Shown piece by piece: positions 27,081-36,500 of a stretch of 64,000 bases of DNA (within the stretch, counting starts at the first letter, position 1; the number at the start of each line of letters is the position of its first letter). A program made the position numbers and the translations under genes. The notes under the pieces were generated by a model that was not told the DNA's origin, did no database searches, and was given only the letters and a program-made list of their open reading frames with translations. Source of the stretch: Chitinophaga sp. (GTDB lineage: Bacteria; Bacteroidota; Bacteroidia; Chitinophagales; Chitinophagaceae); contig NZ_JAFAIX010000012.1 in assembly GCF_019236475.1 (NCBI RefSeq), positions 62,001-126,000 on the forward strand, in the 5' to 3' direction.

Positions 27081-28130
27081 ATGAGCAAAGTTATTAAGAC
27101 AGGCATTTGTTCCTTTGGCATGTCCGGACAGATCTTCCATGCACCGTTCATTCATGTACATCCAAACTTCGAATTCACTGCTGTAGTGGAAAGAAGCAAA
27201 CACCTAGCGGCAGCAAAATATCCAGGCGTTAAAGTTTACGCCAGTGTAGACGATATGGTTAAAGATCCTTCATTAGATCTGATTGTGGTGAATACGCCCA
27301 ATTATACCCACTACGACTATGCTAAAACAGCCCTTGATGCTGGTAAACATGTGATTGTTGAAAAACCTTTCACTGTACATAACCAAGAAGCACAGGAACT
27401 GATTGAACTAGCCGCCTCCAAAGGATTACTATTAAGCGTTTACCATAACCGTCGCTTTGATAGTGATTATAAAGTGGTGAAAAAAGTGATTGAATCTGGC
27501 GTATTGGGCGATGTACTTGAATTTGAAGTGCATTACGATCGCTTTAAAGAGGAACTGAGCTACAAGAAACATAAGGAAGGAAACCTACCTGGAACTGGCG
27601 CACTGTACGATCTTGGCTCCCATTTGATAGATCAGGCACTGACTATATTTGGTATGCCGAGAAAGTTATGGGCAGACATACGTATTATTCGCAAGGATTC
27701 TCTTGTAGATGACTATTTTGAACTGGTGCTGTATTACGATTTTCTGCGGGTAAGGCTGAAGTCAAGCTACCTGGTAAGAGAAGCGCTGCCTGCCTATCAA
27801 GTACATGGCCGTATCGGCTCCTTTATCAAATCGAAATCTGATATCCAGGAAGCACAGTTGCAACGCGGCCTAATGCCGAATAGTCCGGATTGGGGAGCAG
27901 AAGCGCCACACGAATGGGGTTTACTCCATACTACCATCAATGATAAAACAGTGAAAGAGTTTGTACCAGGCGGAAATGGGAATTACATGGATTACTACAA
28001 CGGCATCTATGAAGCCCTGGCCAATGGCGCTCCAAACCCAGTTGCACCACAGGATGGCGCCAATGTAGTTAAGATTATTGAAGCTGCTTTTGAAAGTAGC
28101 AATTCCGGTAAAGTAGTTCCAGTAATATAA
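27081..28130 (+). CDS. Gfo/Idh/MocA-family oxidoreductase
   Basis: This 349-residue protein has an N-terminal Rossmann fold with GICSFGMSGQIFHAPF and the family's catalytic-region EKP motif (HVIVEKPFTVHNQEA), followed by the alpha/beta substrate domain (GTGALYDLGSHLIDQAL). These enzymes use NAD(P) to oxidise or reduce sugars or inositols; the EKP lysine and the His in LGSHLIDQ are typical active-site positions. There is no signal peptide. It has a 40-bp gap from the HerA-like gene and ends near a GC-rich repeat hairpin. The substrate cannot be predicted. Confidence 0.9.
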   Translation: MSKVIKTGICSFGMSGQIFHAPFIHVHPNFEFTAVVERSKHLAAAKYPGVKVYASVDDMVKDPSLDLIVVNTPNYTHYDYAKTALDAGKHVIVEKPFTVHNQEAQELIELAASKGLLLSVYHNRRFDSDYKVVKKVIESGVLGDVLEFEVHYDRFKEELSYKKHKEGNLPGTGALYDLGSHLIDQALTIFGMPRKLWADIRIIRKDSLVDDYFELVLYYDFLRVRLKSSYLVREALPAYQVHGRIGSFIKSKSDIQEAQLQRGLMPNSPDWGAEAPHEWGLLHTTINDKTVKEFVPGGNGNYMDYYNGIYEALANGAPNPVAPQDGANVVKIIEAAFESSNSGKVVPVI

Positions 28131-28163
28131 CATACTAAAATAACTACATCTTCTTATTTTTTT

Positions 28164-28192
28164 GTTGCCCCTGCCCGCTGGGCAGGGGCAAC
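28164..28192. repeat. GC-rich palindromic hairpin, single copy of element A
   Basis: A perfect 13-bp stem GTTGCCCCTGCCC/GGGCAGGGGCAAC with loop GCT, between the convergent Gfo/Idh and recQ genes. The 19-base core CCCTGCCCGCTGGGCAGGG is identical to that in the repeat after leuS (39283-39311). No U-tract follows in either direction. Confidence 0.75.
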
Positions 28193-28216
28193 AGACATTT
28201 GGTACACCCTTTTATT

Positions 28217-30115
28217 TTATGATTTTATCAGTCGTCCTGACTCATCTCTCTTTATCAATCCTTCGCCTTCTAGGAATTTCAATACCTCCATAATATGCTG
28301 CCGGCTCACATCTCCTAGTTGTGTTTCCACTGCTGCAACCGTTACCGGCTGTGACAAAAGGGATATAACGTGATCGGATATACGTTTAAAAGCAGCAGTA
28401 TCCAGGGCCGCAGATTTCTTCTTCAAGCAGGTATCACAAACGCCGCATGGCGGGGTATTTGATTCTCCGAAATAGGCGGTCAACTGTTGCGTTCGGCAGG
28501 ACTCACTGTTATGCACATATGAAAATACAGCTTCCAGTCGGTCAGTATATACCTTCCGTCTTACTTCTACTCTGGCCATATTGATGCGCAGGTTTGCTGC
28601 AGACACACGCTCTTGCAAGAAGCAGAGCTGTGGCTCATCTCTGCGAGGGGCATATTTGATGATCCCGAATTGGTGAAGCTGTTGCATCATCGACTGAATC
28701 TCGTCTTCCTCTATCAACAACATACGACTGATCTGCTTTTCATACACAGGTACGGGGGTATCAAAGATTCCTTCATATGTCCGTAATAGGGTCTGAATCA
28801 GCTCTGCTAGTGCGGGATAGGCATCTTCAAACTCATACAAGGTCGCTTTATTCGTAACGAACTCCGCTCTGGATGGCAACAGTACACTTTCACTCACCTG
28901 CAAGATTCCTTCCTGTTCCATCAATCGGATGGCACTGTAGGCAATCGTTAGATTCAATTGAAAGACACGTGCAAAATCATTGATATCGAAATCAAAGTAC
29001 ATCCCTTCCGCAGCGCCCACTGGCACTTGCAGGTAGTTAACGATGCATTGATATACTTCCTTGATCTGCTCCAAAGTAGGAAATTGCAACGCAATACGCT
29101 CCCTCATTTCCACCAGTTCATCCTCATTATACAGCAGTACTGCATAAGCTTTTTCCTCGTCCCTGCCTGCTCTTCCGGCCTCTTGATAGTAGGCTTCCAA
29201 ACTGTCTGGCAGGTCATAATGCACCACGATTCGTACATCTGGCTTATCGATACCCATGCCAAATGCATTGGTACATACCATGACACGGGTGTCGTTATTG
29301 ATCCAAGCTTCCTGTCGTAATCCACGTTCCGTCTGTGGCAAACCAGCATGGTAGTAGCTGGCCGGTATTCCTTGGGCTTGCAGCAGTGTGGCTATTTCCC
29401 GGGTACGTTTACGGTTACGGCAATATACAATGCCGCAGCCCGGAACACGCTCCAGGATATGTTTTACTTTATCAACTTTAGTCGTTTCTTCCAGTACACT
29501 GTAAGAGAGATTTGCGCGGGCAAAGCTTTTACGGAAGACGCGGGCCTCCTTCATCAGGAGCTTATCGCAGATGTCTGTCTGTACTTTGGGAGTAGCAGAG
29601 GCGGTAAGTGCCAACACTGGTGCATCTGGGAAATAACTGCGTATATCCGCAATCTGAAGATAAGCAGGACGGAAATCATACCCCCATTGAGAGATACAAT
29701 GCGCCTCATCTACTGCAATCAGATTGACTTGTAGGCCATCGCAGTAAGTCTGGAAAAGTTTGCTTTGGAGTCTTTCAGGGGAAACATAAAGGAATTTGCA
29801 TCCCCCTCGGCGAGCCGCTTCCATGGCGCGTTCTACATCCTTGTAGTGCATGCCGGAGTAAATGCAGTAAGCACTGATACCACGGCGTTTCAGGTTCGCT
29901 ACCTGATCCTTCATCAATGCAATGAGTGGCGTGATAACCAAGCACAGACCAGGCAACATCATAGCAGGAACTTGGAAACAGATAGATTTACCGCCGCCAG
30001 TAGGCAGCAATGCCAGTGTATCCTGCTTTGCCAGTACAGCCTTTACAATGTCTTCTTGTAATGGCCGGAACTGATCATATCCCCAATATTGCTTAAGTAT
30101 CTCTACAGGCTCCAA
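28217..30115 (-). CDS. recQ: ATP-dependent DNA helicase RecQ
   Basis: A 632-residue superfamily 2 helicase. It has the RecQ motif 0 region (YWGYDQFRPLQEDIV), Walker A LLPTGGGKS, a DEAH box in AVDEAHCISQWGYDFRP with the RecQ aromatic-rich loop, and motif VI (QEAGRAGRDEE). The zinc-binding RecQ-Ct domain ends in CRTQQLTAYFGE...CGVCDTC. After it a short winged-helix-like tail remains and I see no clear HRDC domain. RecQ unwinds forked and recombination DNA. The next gene upstream is copA, and the 3' end faces the Gfo/Idh gene. Confidence 0.93.
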   Translation of the reverse strand: MEPVEILKQYWGYDQFRPLQEDIVKAVLAKQDTLALLPTGGGKSICFQVPAMMLPGLCLVITPLIALMKDQVANLKRRGISAYCIYSGMHYKDVERAMEAARRGGCKFLYVSPERLQSKLFQTYCDGLQVNLIAVDEAHCISQWGYDFRPAYLQIADIRSYFPDAPVLALTASATPKVQTDICDKLLMKEARVFRKSFARANLSYSVLEETTKVDKVKHILERVPGCGIVYCRNRKRTREIATLLQAQGIPASYYHAGLPQTERGLRQEAWINNDTRVMVCTNAFGMGIDKPDVRIVVHYDLPDSLEAYYQEAGRAGRDEEKAYAVLLYNEDELVEMRERIALQFPTLEQIKEVYQCIVNYLQVPVGAAEGMYFDFDINDFARVFQLNLTIAYSAIRLMEQEGILQVSESVLLPSRAEFVTNKATLYEFEDAYPALAELIQTLLRTYEGIFDTPVPVYEKQISRMLLIEEDEIQSMMQQLHQFGIIKYAPRRDEPQLCFLQERVSAANLRINMARVEVRRKVYTDRLEAVFSYVHNSESCRTQQLTAYFGESNTPPCGVCDTCLKKKSAALDTAAFKRISDHVISLLSQPVTVAAVETQLGDVSRQHIMEVLKFLEGEGLIKRDESGRLIKS

Positions 30116-30147
30116 ATTGTTCTGATGTTAACCAGCGCAATTTACCA

Positions 30148-32256
30148 TTAATTGGCGACTCTTTTGTAGCGCAGTCGTACGGAGTTAACGGCCAGTACAA
30201 CATCTGAAATGCCCATCACGCCAGCACCTACGATAGGATTCAGGAATCCTAGGGCTGCCACCGGAATGGCCACTACATTGTAGATAAAGGCCCAGAAGAG
30301 GTTTTGTTTGATGGTGAGATAAGTATGCTTACCCAGGCCCAGCGCCAATGGCAAGGCGCCTAAGTGATTGTTCAACAGTACTACATTGGCACTTTGCATG
30401 GCCACTTGAGTGGCATCGCTGAGAGAGATACCAATAGTGGCTTTAGACAGTGCTGGCGCATCGTTGATACCATCTCCTACCATCGCTGTAGGAGCGGTGG
30501 ACATAAGGTCTGATATCTTCCGCAATTTCTGCTCCGGACTCTGTTCTGCATAAATTTCTGTAATACCTACTTGGGCGGCCAGTTCCTCACATTTCCGCTG
30601 CGTATCGCCACTGAGCAAAATTGGCTTGATACCCATTTTCACCAATGCCGCTATCACAGTAGGCGCTTCAGGACGAATTTCATCTATGAAATCAATCCAG
30701 CCCAGCAGTTGCCCATTTTTCAGGAGATAGAGATTATGAGTATCGTCTTTAGCGGCATCTCCTGCCATGCGGAAAGAACCCAATTGCCATTCATTGCCAG
30801 CTTTATCTGCCGCACGCATGCCTAATCCTTTATGCTCGCGAACCTGTGTCAGCGTTACTTCTCCGGCTGATTTCCATGCACCTGCAATAGAACGTGCAAT
30901 AGGGTGAGATGAATACTTTTCCAGGCTGTACACGATCTGGCGGAATTCCTGGTCGGTCATCTGTTCAAAATGATATTTACCGATGCTGAGTTTACCAGTG
31001 GTCAGGGTTCCTGTTTTATCGAATACAATCTGGCGGATATCCTTGAACAGTTCTAATGTATGTCCACCTTTAATGAGAATACCATTTTTGGCGGCACGGC
31101 CCAAGCCAACCATCACCGCAGCCGGTGTGGCCAATCCCATGGCACAAGGGCAGGAAATCACCATCACCGCAATACTTCGCATCATAGCAGTTGCCAGGGA
31201 AGTATGGCCGATAAAATACCAGCCGAGGAAAGTAAGTATAGCGATAGTTAGGACTGTTGGTACGAAGATGGCACTGATACGGTCTGCCAGTCGCTGCATA
31301 GGCGGCTTATCATTCTGGGCCTGTTTTACGAGGTCGATAATGTAAGACAACACGGTATCTTTACCAGTAGCCGTAATAAATATTTTGATGCTGCCTTCTT
31401 CCAGGATGGTACCACCGATAACTTTATCCTTTTCGCTTTTGGAAACTGGTGCACTTTCTCCTGTTATCATGGATTCGTTTACGTGACCGGAACCCCAGTA
31501 AACAGTACCATCCATCGGGATTTTATCGCCGGTGTTTACCAGTACACAGTCGCCTGTTTTCAGGGTACGGTTATCCACTTCGTGGATGTGTTCATGGCCG
31601 TTTTTCTCCAGATGTATGAGTCGCGCAGTGGTAATTTGCATTTTAGCCAGGTCTGCTATAGCCGAGGTGGTTTGCTTCACTGATTTTTCTTCCATGAGAT
31701 TGCCCAGGAAGACGAGGGTCAAAATGGCTGCGGAGGTTTCATAAAACAAATAGTTATGATCCCCGTAAACGATAGTACCTACGAGGCTATAAACAAAGGC
31801 AGCCGTGGCTCCTAATACTACCAGTACATCCATATTGGCCACTCCATTGAGTAGAGAGCGGACAGCACTTCTGCCGAAATGCCACATACCTACGGCATAT
31901 ACAGGTAGCGCAAGACTAAACTGTACCCATGGATTATGCAGCCATGGCCAATTTACCCACATATGTAATAACAGTGGGGAGGTAAATATCAGGCAGAAAA
32001 AGAATTTAAAAGTAAGGGTATTGTAAGGGGATACCGGGGCTGGAGCTTCATCGGGTAATACCACACGAAAGCCCATCTGGTTAATACCTTCCAGTATGTC
32101 AGCAGAATTTGCGCCTGTAGGAAGTTGAAAGCTCACTTCCTCTGTAGCAAAGCTGACATTTACCTCCTGCATTCCTTTTTTCTCCAGGTACTTAGAAACG
32201 CTTAATGCACAATTTGTGCAGTGCATTCCTTCTACCTTGCAACTAATTGGTGTCAT
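30148..32256 (-). CDS. copA: Copper-translocating P1B-type ATPase
   Basis: The track ORF starts at 32328, but an exact -7 promoter motif lies at 32273-32280 and M25 begins the usual MTPISCKVEGMHCTNC, so ATG 32256 is the likely start (702 residues). One N-terminal heavy-metal-associated domain carries GMHCTNC. The membrane part has the CPC metal motif (ISCPCAMGLATP). The phosphorylation loop is DKTGTLT, followed by the HP motif (SSHPIARS) and GDGINDAPAL. This pattern fits Cu+ export across the inner membrane. No chaperone or regulator gene is adjacent. recQ follows downstream after a short gap. Confidence 0.92.
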   Translation of the reverse strand: MTPISCKVEGMHCTNCALSVSKYLEKKGMQEVNVSFATEEVSFQLPTGANSADILEGINQMGFRVVLPDEAPAPVSPYNTLTFKFFFCLIFTSPLLLHMWVNWPWLHNPWVQFSLALPVYAVGMWHFGRSAVRSLLNGVANMDVLVVLGATAAFVYSLVGTIVYGDHNYLFYETSAAILTLVFLGNLMEEKSVKQTTSAIADLAKMQITTARLIHLEKNGHEHIHEVDNRTLKTGDCVLVNTGDKIPMDGTVYWGSGHVNESMITGESAPVSKSEKDKVIGGTILEEGSIKIFITATGKDTVLSYIIDLVKQAQNDKPPMQRLADRISAIFVPTVLTIAILTFLGWYFIGHTSLATAMMRSIAVMVISCPCAMGLATPAAVMVGLGRAAKNGILIKGGHTLELFKDIRQIVFDKTGTLTTGKLSIGKYHFEQMTDQEFRQIVYSLEKYSSHPIARSIAGAWKSAGEVTLTQVREHKGLGMRAADKAGNEWQLGSFRMAGDAAKDDTHNLYLLKNGQLLGWIDFIDEIRPEAPTVIAALVKMGIKPILLSGDTQRKCEELAAQVGITEIYAEQSPEQKLRKISDLMSTAPTAMVGDGINDAPALSKATIGISLSDATQVAMQSANVVLLNNHLGALPLALGLGKHTYLTIKQNLFWAFIYNVVAIPVAALGFLNPIVGAGVMGISDVVLAVNSVRLRYKRVAN

Positions 32257-32272
32257 TGTATTCGAATTAATA

Positions 32273-32280
32273 CAAAGGTA
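32273..32280 (-). promoter_or_regulatory. -7 element of copA
   Basis: The minus strand reads TACCTTTG, an exact TAnnTTTG, 16 bp before the ATG at 32256, implying a leader of about 10 nt. No -33 TTTG at standard spacing was found. It supports the downstream start codon. Confidence 0.5.
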
Positions 32281-32435
32281 CCTAGCAAACTTTTCCGGGA
32301 AGAAAATATTAATGCAACTCCGCATCAAAATAATTCTATCTAATTAAATATCAAATATTTAAAAATAAATATTTTCAATATTCAAGAGTATTCTGAGAAT
32401 CGTATCAAATCCCCGAAAATGCGATAAATTTGTTG

Positions 32436-32873
32436 ATGCAATGGACATTTTCACTGGAAGAATTACCGGAAATAGCGAAGGATTTCTGGAAGCAGTATGG
32501 CAGTAAGAAGGTATTTACCCTAGAAGGCCCGATGGGCGCAGGAAAAACAACACTTGTAAAAGCGTTATGTGCCGCTGCTGGCGTGGAAGACACTACAGCG
32601 AGTCCTACATTTTCCATTATAAATGAATACAATTACCGGGATCAAGAGGGGAAAATACGACGTATATACCACCTCGACTTATACCGCTTACGGGATGAGG
32701 AGGAGGCGATTACTGCCGGTGTGGAAGACACCATCTACCAGGATGCCATCAGCTTTGTGGAATGGCCCCAAGTAATAGCAGCAATACTGCCAGACGATAC
32801 CATCCATCTGGAGTTATCCGTCTTACCCGACCAAAAAAGGCAATTGGCCGAGGCGGGCACACGAAACAAATAA
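32436..32873 (+). CDS. tsaE: tRNA N6-threonylcarbamoyladenosine biosynthesis ATPase
   Basis: The track begins at a TTG (32430); ATG 32436 gives 145 residues (MQWTFSLEELPEIAKDF). The Walker A segment LEGPMGAGKTTLVKALC and the TsaE-specific SPTFSIINEY and YHLDLYRLRDEEEA motifs identify it. TsaE is the ATPase of the TsaBDE complex that makes t6A37 in tRNAs reading ANN codons. TAAATTTG, an exact -7 motif, sits only 3 bp before the ATG (32425-32432), so it either drives a nearly leaderless mRNA or is chance. ald starts 44 bp downstream. Confidence 0.93.
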   Translation: MQWTFSLEELPEIAKDFWKQYGSKKVFTLEGPMGAGKTTLVKALCAAAGVEDTTASPTFSIINEYNYRDQEGKIRRIYHLDLYRLRDEEEAITAGVEDTIYQDAISFVEWPQVIAAILPDDTIHLELSVLPDQKRQLAEAGTRNK

Positions 32874-32875
32874 TG

Positions 32876-32883
32876 TATCTTTG
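32876..32883 (+). promoter_or_regulatory. -7 element of ald
   Basis: TATCTTTG is an exact TAnnTTTG located 34 bp before the ald ATG and immediately after the tsaE stop. No -33 TTTG sits at standard spacing; the nearest TTG is 29 bp upstream. Confidence 0.5.
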
Positions 32884-32917
32884 ATAGTACCTTTAAACAC
32901 AGAATAATACTGACCGT

Positions 32918-34135
32918 ATGGAGCAAAGGCAAAAACCTGTCGTGAGTGCTGGCTTTACCTATTCACCACTGGAAGAAACGCTGGATATACCTACAAAAAA
33001 CTCCCGTTTATTCATCGGTATCCCTAAAGAATCTTCTTTCCAGGAGAACCGTATTGCCCTCACCCCAGACGCAGTAAGCATTCTGGCCGCCCACGGACAT
33101 CATATCGTGGTAGAGCACAAAGCAGGAGATGCTTCTCACTACTACGACACTGATTACTCCGAGGCAGGTGCCGAAATCGTATACGACCGTAAGGAAGTAT
33201 TTAAGGCAGAAATTATTCTCAAATCAGCTCCCCTCACCGATGAGGAAATTGAGCTACTGCACCCTCACCAGATCATCATCTCCCCTATCCATCTGGCCGC
33301 TCTGAAAGCTTACCAGGTGCAAAAAATGATGGATAAACGTATCACCTTGCTCTCATTTGAAAACCTCAAAGACGACGCAGGCACTTATCCAATTGTACGT
33401 GCTATGAGTGAAATTGCCGGCGGCGCAGTCATGCTGATTGCCGCGCAATATCTCAGCAACGACAACAAAGGAAAAGGGATTCTACTGGGTGGTATTACTG
33501 GTATCCCTCCTACCAAAGTAGTGATCATAGGCGCTGGTATTGTTGGGGAATTTGCTGCCAGAACAGCGCTGGCACTGGGTGCATCGGTAAAAGTATTCGA
33601 TAATAACATCTATAAACTGAAACGCCTCCAGAATAATATCGGAGTACGTGTATTCACTTCCGTTATCCAGCCTAAAGTACTGGCAGAGCAACTGCGCAAC
33701 GCCGATGTGGCTGTGGGCGCCCTCTCCAGTCAAAGTGGCCGTACACCTATTGTGGTAACAGAGTCTATGGTTAGCAATATGAAAGCCGGTTCTGTTATAG
33801 TAGATGTAAGTATAGACCGAGGCGGATGCTTCGAAACATCAGAGATTACTACCCACGAAAGTCCGGTGTTCAAAAAATATGATGTGGTGCATTACTGCGT
33901 ACCTAATATTCCATCCGGGTTTGCACGCACTGCTTCTGAAGCTATTTCCAATGTATTGATGCCACTGTTGATAGAAGCGGCCGATGATGGCGGGTTCGAA
34001 AACCTGGTGTGGATAAAACGTGGTGTGAGAAATGGTATCTACCTCTATAAAGGAGCCCTGACCAATTACCACCTGAGTGAGAAATTTAAACTGAAATATA
34101 CAGACCTGGAACTGCTGTTGGCGGTGAAAGGATAA
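32918..34135 (+). CDS. ald: Alanine dehydrogenase
   Basis: A protein of 405 residues. The core GIPKESSFQENRIALTPDAV matches the alanine dehydrogenase/PNT N-terminal signature, and the NAD-binding segment KVVIIGAGIVGEFAARTALALGASVKVFD is intact. A 25-residue N-terminal extension precedes the core, as in many Bacteroidota homologues. It interconverts L-alanine and pyruvate with NAD. A transhydrogenase subunit is the main alternative, but the single-chain length and RGGCFETSEITTH segment favour Ald. It follows tsaE by 44 bp and ends at a bidirectional terminator shared with uppP. Confidence 0.9.
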   Translation: MEQRQKPVVSAGFTYSPLEETLDIPTKNSRLFIGIPKESSFQENRIALTPDAVSILAAHGHHIVVEHKAGDASHYYDTDYSEAGAEIVYDRKEVFKAEIILKSAPLTDEEIELLHPHQIIISPIHLAALKAYQVQKMMDKRITLLSFENLKDDAGTYPIVRAMSEIAGGAVMLIAAQYLSNDNKGKGILLGGITGIPPTKVVIIGAGIVGEFAARTALALGASVKVFDNNIYKLKRLQNNIGVRVFTSVIQPKVLAEQLRNADVAVGALSSQSGRTPIVVTESMVSNMKAGSVIVDVSIDRGGCFETSEITTHESPVFKKYDVVHYCVPNIPSGFARTASEAISNVLMPLLIEAADDGGFENLVWIKRGVRNGIYLYKGALTNYHLSEKFKLKYTDLELLLAVKG

Positions 34136-34143
34136 CTAATATT

Positions 34144-34184
34144 ATAAAAAAATCCCCGGTCGCAACGACCGGGGATTTTTTTAT
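34144..34184. terminator. Bidirectional terminator between ald and uppP
   Basis: A perfect 19-bp stem ATAAAAAAATCCCCGGTCG with its exact complement around a CAA loop, with T runs on both strands. The right arm covers the uppP stop codon. Confidence 0.92.
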
Positions 34185-34981
34185 ATCTCTAATTTGTATC
34201 CCATCAACAGGGCTACAATGATTATCAACCCTACTACTATTCTGTAATAGCCCCAGATCTTGAAGCCGTGTTTCTTCAATGAATCGATAAAGAACTTAAT
34301 AGCCAGCATAGCCACTACGAATGCTACTATATTCCCTACCAACAGCAGTTTCAAGTTCTCAGGATGTGCCATCAGCAATTCTCTTCCTTTCAGCAGTTTA
34401 TAACCAGTAGCAGCCGCCATAGTAGGTACTGCTAGGAAGAAGGAGAATTCAGCAGCAACGTTCCTAGTCAGCTTCTGCTGCATACCACCAATAATGGAGG
34501 CCGCGCTACGGCTAACACCTGGAATCATTGCAAGACATTGGTAAAAACCGATGCGCAATGCCTTAAATATGTTAATCTTTTCGTCTGAATCAATGGTTGG
34601 ATTTTGGAACCATTTATCCACAAACAAGAGGATAATACCTCCAAGGAAGAGCGTAATACCAACCGTCATTGGGCTTTCCAGCAGCATATCAATTTTATCT
34701 GCGAACAGGTAACCGAGAATCAGTGCAGGAATCACCGCTACGATCAGTTTCAGGTAGAAATTCATCCTGTTCTTGTCGAACACAAAGAATTTTTTCCAAT
34801 ACAGCACTACTACCGCGAGGATGGCGCCGAGCTGGATAACCACCTCAAACAGTTTGGTAAACTCGTCCTTGCTGATACCCAGCAAGGAGCTTACGATAAT
34901 CATGTGACCGGTGGAAGAAACAGGCAGAAATTCCGTCAAACCTTCTACTATCGCGATAATAATCGCTTGAAAAAAAGTCAT
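34181..34981 (-). CDS. uppP: Undecaprenyl-diphosphate phosphatase
   Basis: A 266-residue polytopic membrane protein with both BacA/UppP signatures: EGLTEFLPVSSTGHMI near residue 13 and PGVSRSAASIIGGM near 155. It dephosphorylates undecaprenyl diphosphate to recycle the lipid carrier for peptidoglycan and O-antigen synthesis. The order ftsX, DUF3098, uppP is a recurrent Bacteroidota cluster linking envelope and division genes. An intrinsic-terminator-like hairpin lies 24 nt before its ATG (35006-35038). Confidence 0.96.
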   Translation of the reverse strand: MTFFQAIIIAIVEGLTEFLPVSSTGHMIIVSSLLGISKDEFTKLFEVVIQLGAILAVVVLYWKKFFVFDKNRMNFYLKLIVAVIPALILGYLFADKIDMLLESPMTVGITLFLGGIILLFVDKWFQNPTIDSDEKINIFKALRIGFYQCLAMIPGVSRSAASIIGGMQQKLTRNVAAEFSFFLAVPTMAAATGYKLLKGRELLMAHPENLKLLLVGNIVAFVVAMLAIKFFIDSLKKHGFKIWGYYRIVVGLIIIVALLMGYKLEI

Positions 34982-35005
34982 GGAGAAACTATATGGTTAA
35001 AAGTG

Positions 35006-35038
35006 AAAAAAATAGCGATGAGTATTGGTCATCGCTAT
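35006..35038 (-). terminator. Terminator-like hairpin between DUF3098 gene and uppP
   Basis: On the minus strand a perfect 10-bp stem ATAGCGATGA/TCATCGCTAT with a 7-nt loop is followed by six Ts, only 24 nt before the uppP ATG. No TAnnTTTG motif was found between it and uppP or the upstream stop. Confidence 0.75.
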
Positions 35039-35062
35039 GGGGAATAATAATATTATCGAATC

Positions 35063-35347
35063 TTACGCCTGTTGTTTAGGACGGCGCATGATGGCATATA
35101 CTTCGATCAGCAGACCACCCACGATCACAATAGGCGCCAGGGTGATACGGCGAAAGCTGTAAACTTCACTTGCATTGAAGGTATTAGGGTCAGTGCTTTT
35201 GCCACCCAGCATCAGCAGGAAGCCAACAATTATCACGATAATACCTATCAGCATGATGCGATAGTTTTCTTTAGGGAAAATCTGAAAGTCCTTCACCTCT
35301 TCTTGAGCAGGTTTGGATGCTGTAGGTTTTACGCTTGGATTAGCCAT
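35063..35347 (-). CDS. DUF3098 small membrane protein
   Basis: A 94-residue protein with two transmembrane helices, RIMLIGIIVIIVGFLLMLGG and the stretch ending in VIVGGLLIEVYAIM, separated by a short loop with the family-typical FNASEVYSFRRITLAP. This matches DUF3098, seen almost only in Bacteroidota between ftsX and uppP. The N-terminal 25 residues are charged and probably cytoplasmic. Its function is unknown; the context suggests an accessory role in envelope or division. Confidence 0.88.
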   Translation of the reverse strand: MANPSVKPTASKPAQEEVKDFQIFPKENYRIMLIGIIVIIVGFLLMLGGKSTDPNTFNASEVYSFRRITLAPIVIVGGLLIEVYAIMRRPKQQA

Positions 35348-35375
35348 TGTATGAAATTAATATCTGAAATTAAGA

Positions 35376-36248
35376 TTAATAAAGATCATCCAGTTTGAGA
35401 CGCAGGTACTTCATAACGGAGCGGTGCGTACTGAAAAGGGAAATAGCGATCCCCATTACAATCATTCCTAGGAACAGCGCACCGATCATCAGGTTATCTC
35501 TCATACCATTCAGCTCAGGCAGTACTTTGTCTGCAAAAGACATCATAGCAAACAGACCGGCAATAGCAATTACGGCACTGAGCGCCCCATTGATGATACT
35601 GCGCAGATCGAATGGTTTGGCAATAAACCAACGGGTAGCTCCCACCATCTGCATGGTTTTAATGAGGAACCTGTTGCTGAACATCGCCAGTCGGATAGTA
35701 TTATCGATCAGGAATACTACTGCTAGGCACAGCACACCGCTAATAATCAGAACGATCATACCAATACGCTGTACGTTCTCATTCAGTTTGTTTACCAGGA
35801 TACGCTGGTAGGAAATCTCCCGAACAATACTTTGCTGGGTGAGATTATTCTCGATTACCTTCAAACTATCGGCATTTACATAGTTGGCGTTGGCCTTAAT
35901 GTTAATGCTGGCGTACAAAGGATTATATTCAAGTAGGTTAATGAAATCCTCCCCGAACTCTTTTTTGAATCTTTCGGCAGCCATTTCCTTTGAAACGTAT
36001 TCAATGGATTTGACATATGGCTTTGCTGCAATGGAATCGCGCAGGGCAGTGGCCTGGTTCTCCTTCACATTATCTCTCAGAATAACCTGAACTTCAATAC
36101 TTTCCTTGAAGTACTTACTCAGCTTATTCGCATGTATCACCACCAATCCGAGGGTTCCCAGCAGGAATAGTACCAGGGCCACTCCGATAATGGAGTACAG
36201 GTAAGATGGTTTCGACTTCTTTGCTGATGATCTTCCTGGTTGCGCCAT
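35376..36248 (-). CDS. ftsX: Cell division protein FtsX
   Basis: A 290-residue permease-like protein: basic cytoplasmic N-terminus (AQPGRSSAKKSKPS), TM1 (YSIIGVALVLFLLGTLGLVVI), a large extracytoplasmic domain (about 45-160) and three further TM helices, the standard FtsX layout. FtsX with the ATPase FtsE controls peptidoglycan hydrolases at the septum. ftsE is not adjacent, as is common in Bacteroidota. The gene starts the cluster ftsX, DUF3098, uppP with a 28-bp gap. Confidence 0.92.
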   Translation of the reverse strand: MAQPGRSSAKKSKPSYLYSIIGVALVLFLLGTLGLVVIHANKLSKYFKESIEVQVILRDNVKENQATALRDSIAAKPYVKSIEYVSKEMAAERFKKEFGEDFINLLEYNPLYASINIKANANYVNADSLKVIENNLTQQSIVREISYQRILVNKLNENVQRIGMIVLIISGVLCLAVVFLIDNTIRLAMFSNRFLIKTMQMVGATRWFIAKPFDLRSIINGALSAVIAIAGLFAMMSFADKVLPELNGMRDNLMIGALFLGMIVMGIAISLFSTHRSVMKYLRLKLDDLY

Positions 36249-36500
36249 TAATCTGTAGTTTATCGGCGAAAATAATAAAAATTAGTAGTTATGTGTTTAA
36301 TTTTGCCAGCCAAATCATTCTGGCATTTCCGGCGGCAATATAAAAAGTTGTAAGGGTTCAACATTGTTGTATTAATGAATTTAACATTATTTTGCTAAAC
36401 TGGCTCTTCTGCCGGCATAACATATAATAATATTTTGATAACGTGGTTAGGGCTGGATGTATTGTATATCCGCTTGTTAACCACTCAGCTGCAACCATAT

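Noticed and set aside
32258-32328. Upstream start of copA at 32328
   Set aside because: The added 24 residues (MMRSCINIFFPEKF...) do not look like a P-type ATPase N-terminus and cover the -7 promoter element at 32273-32280.
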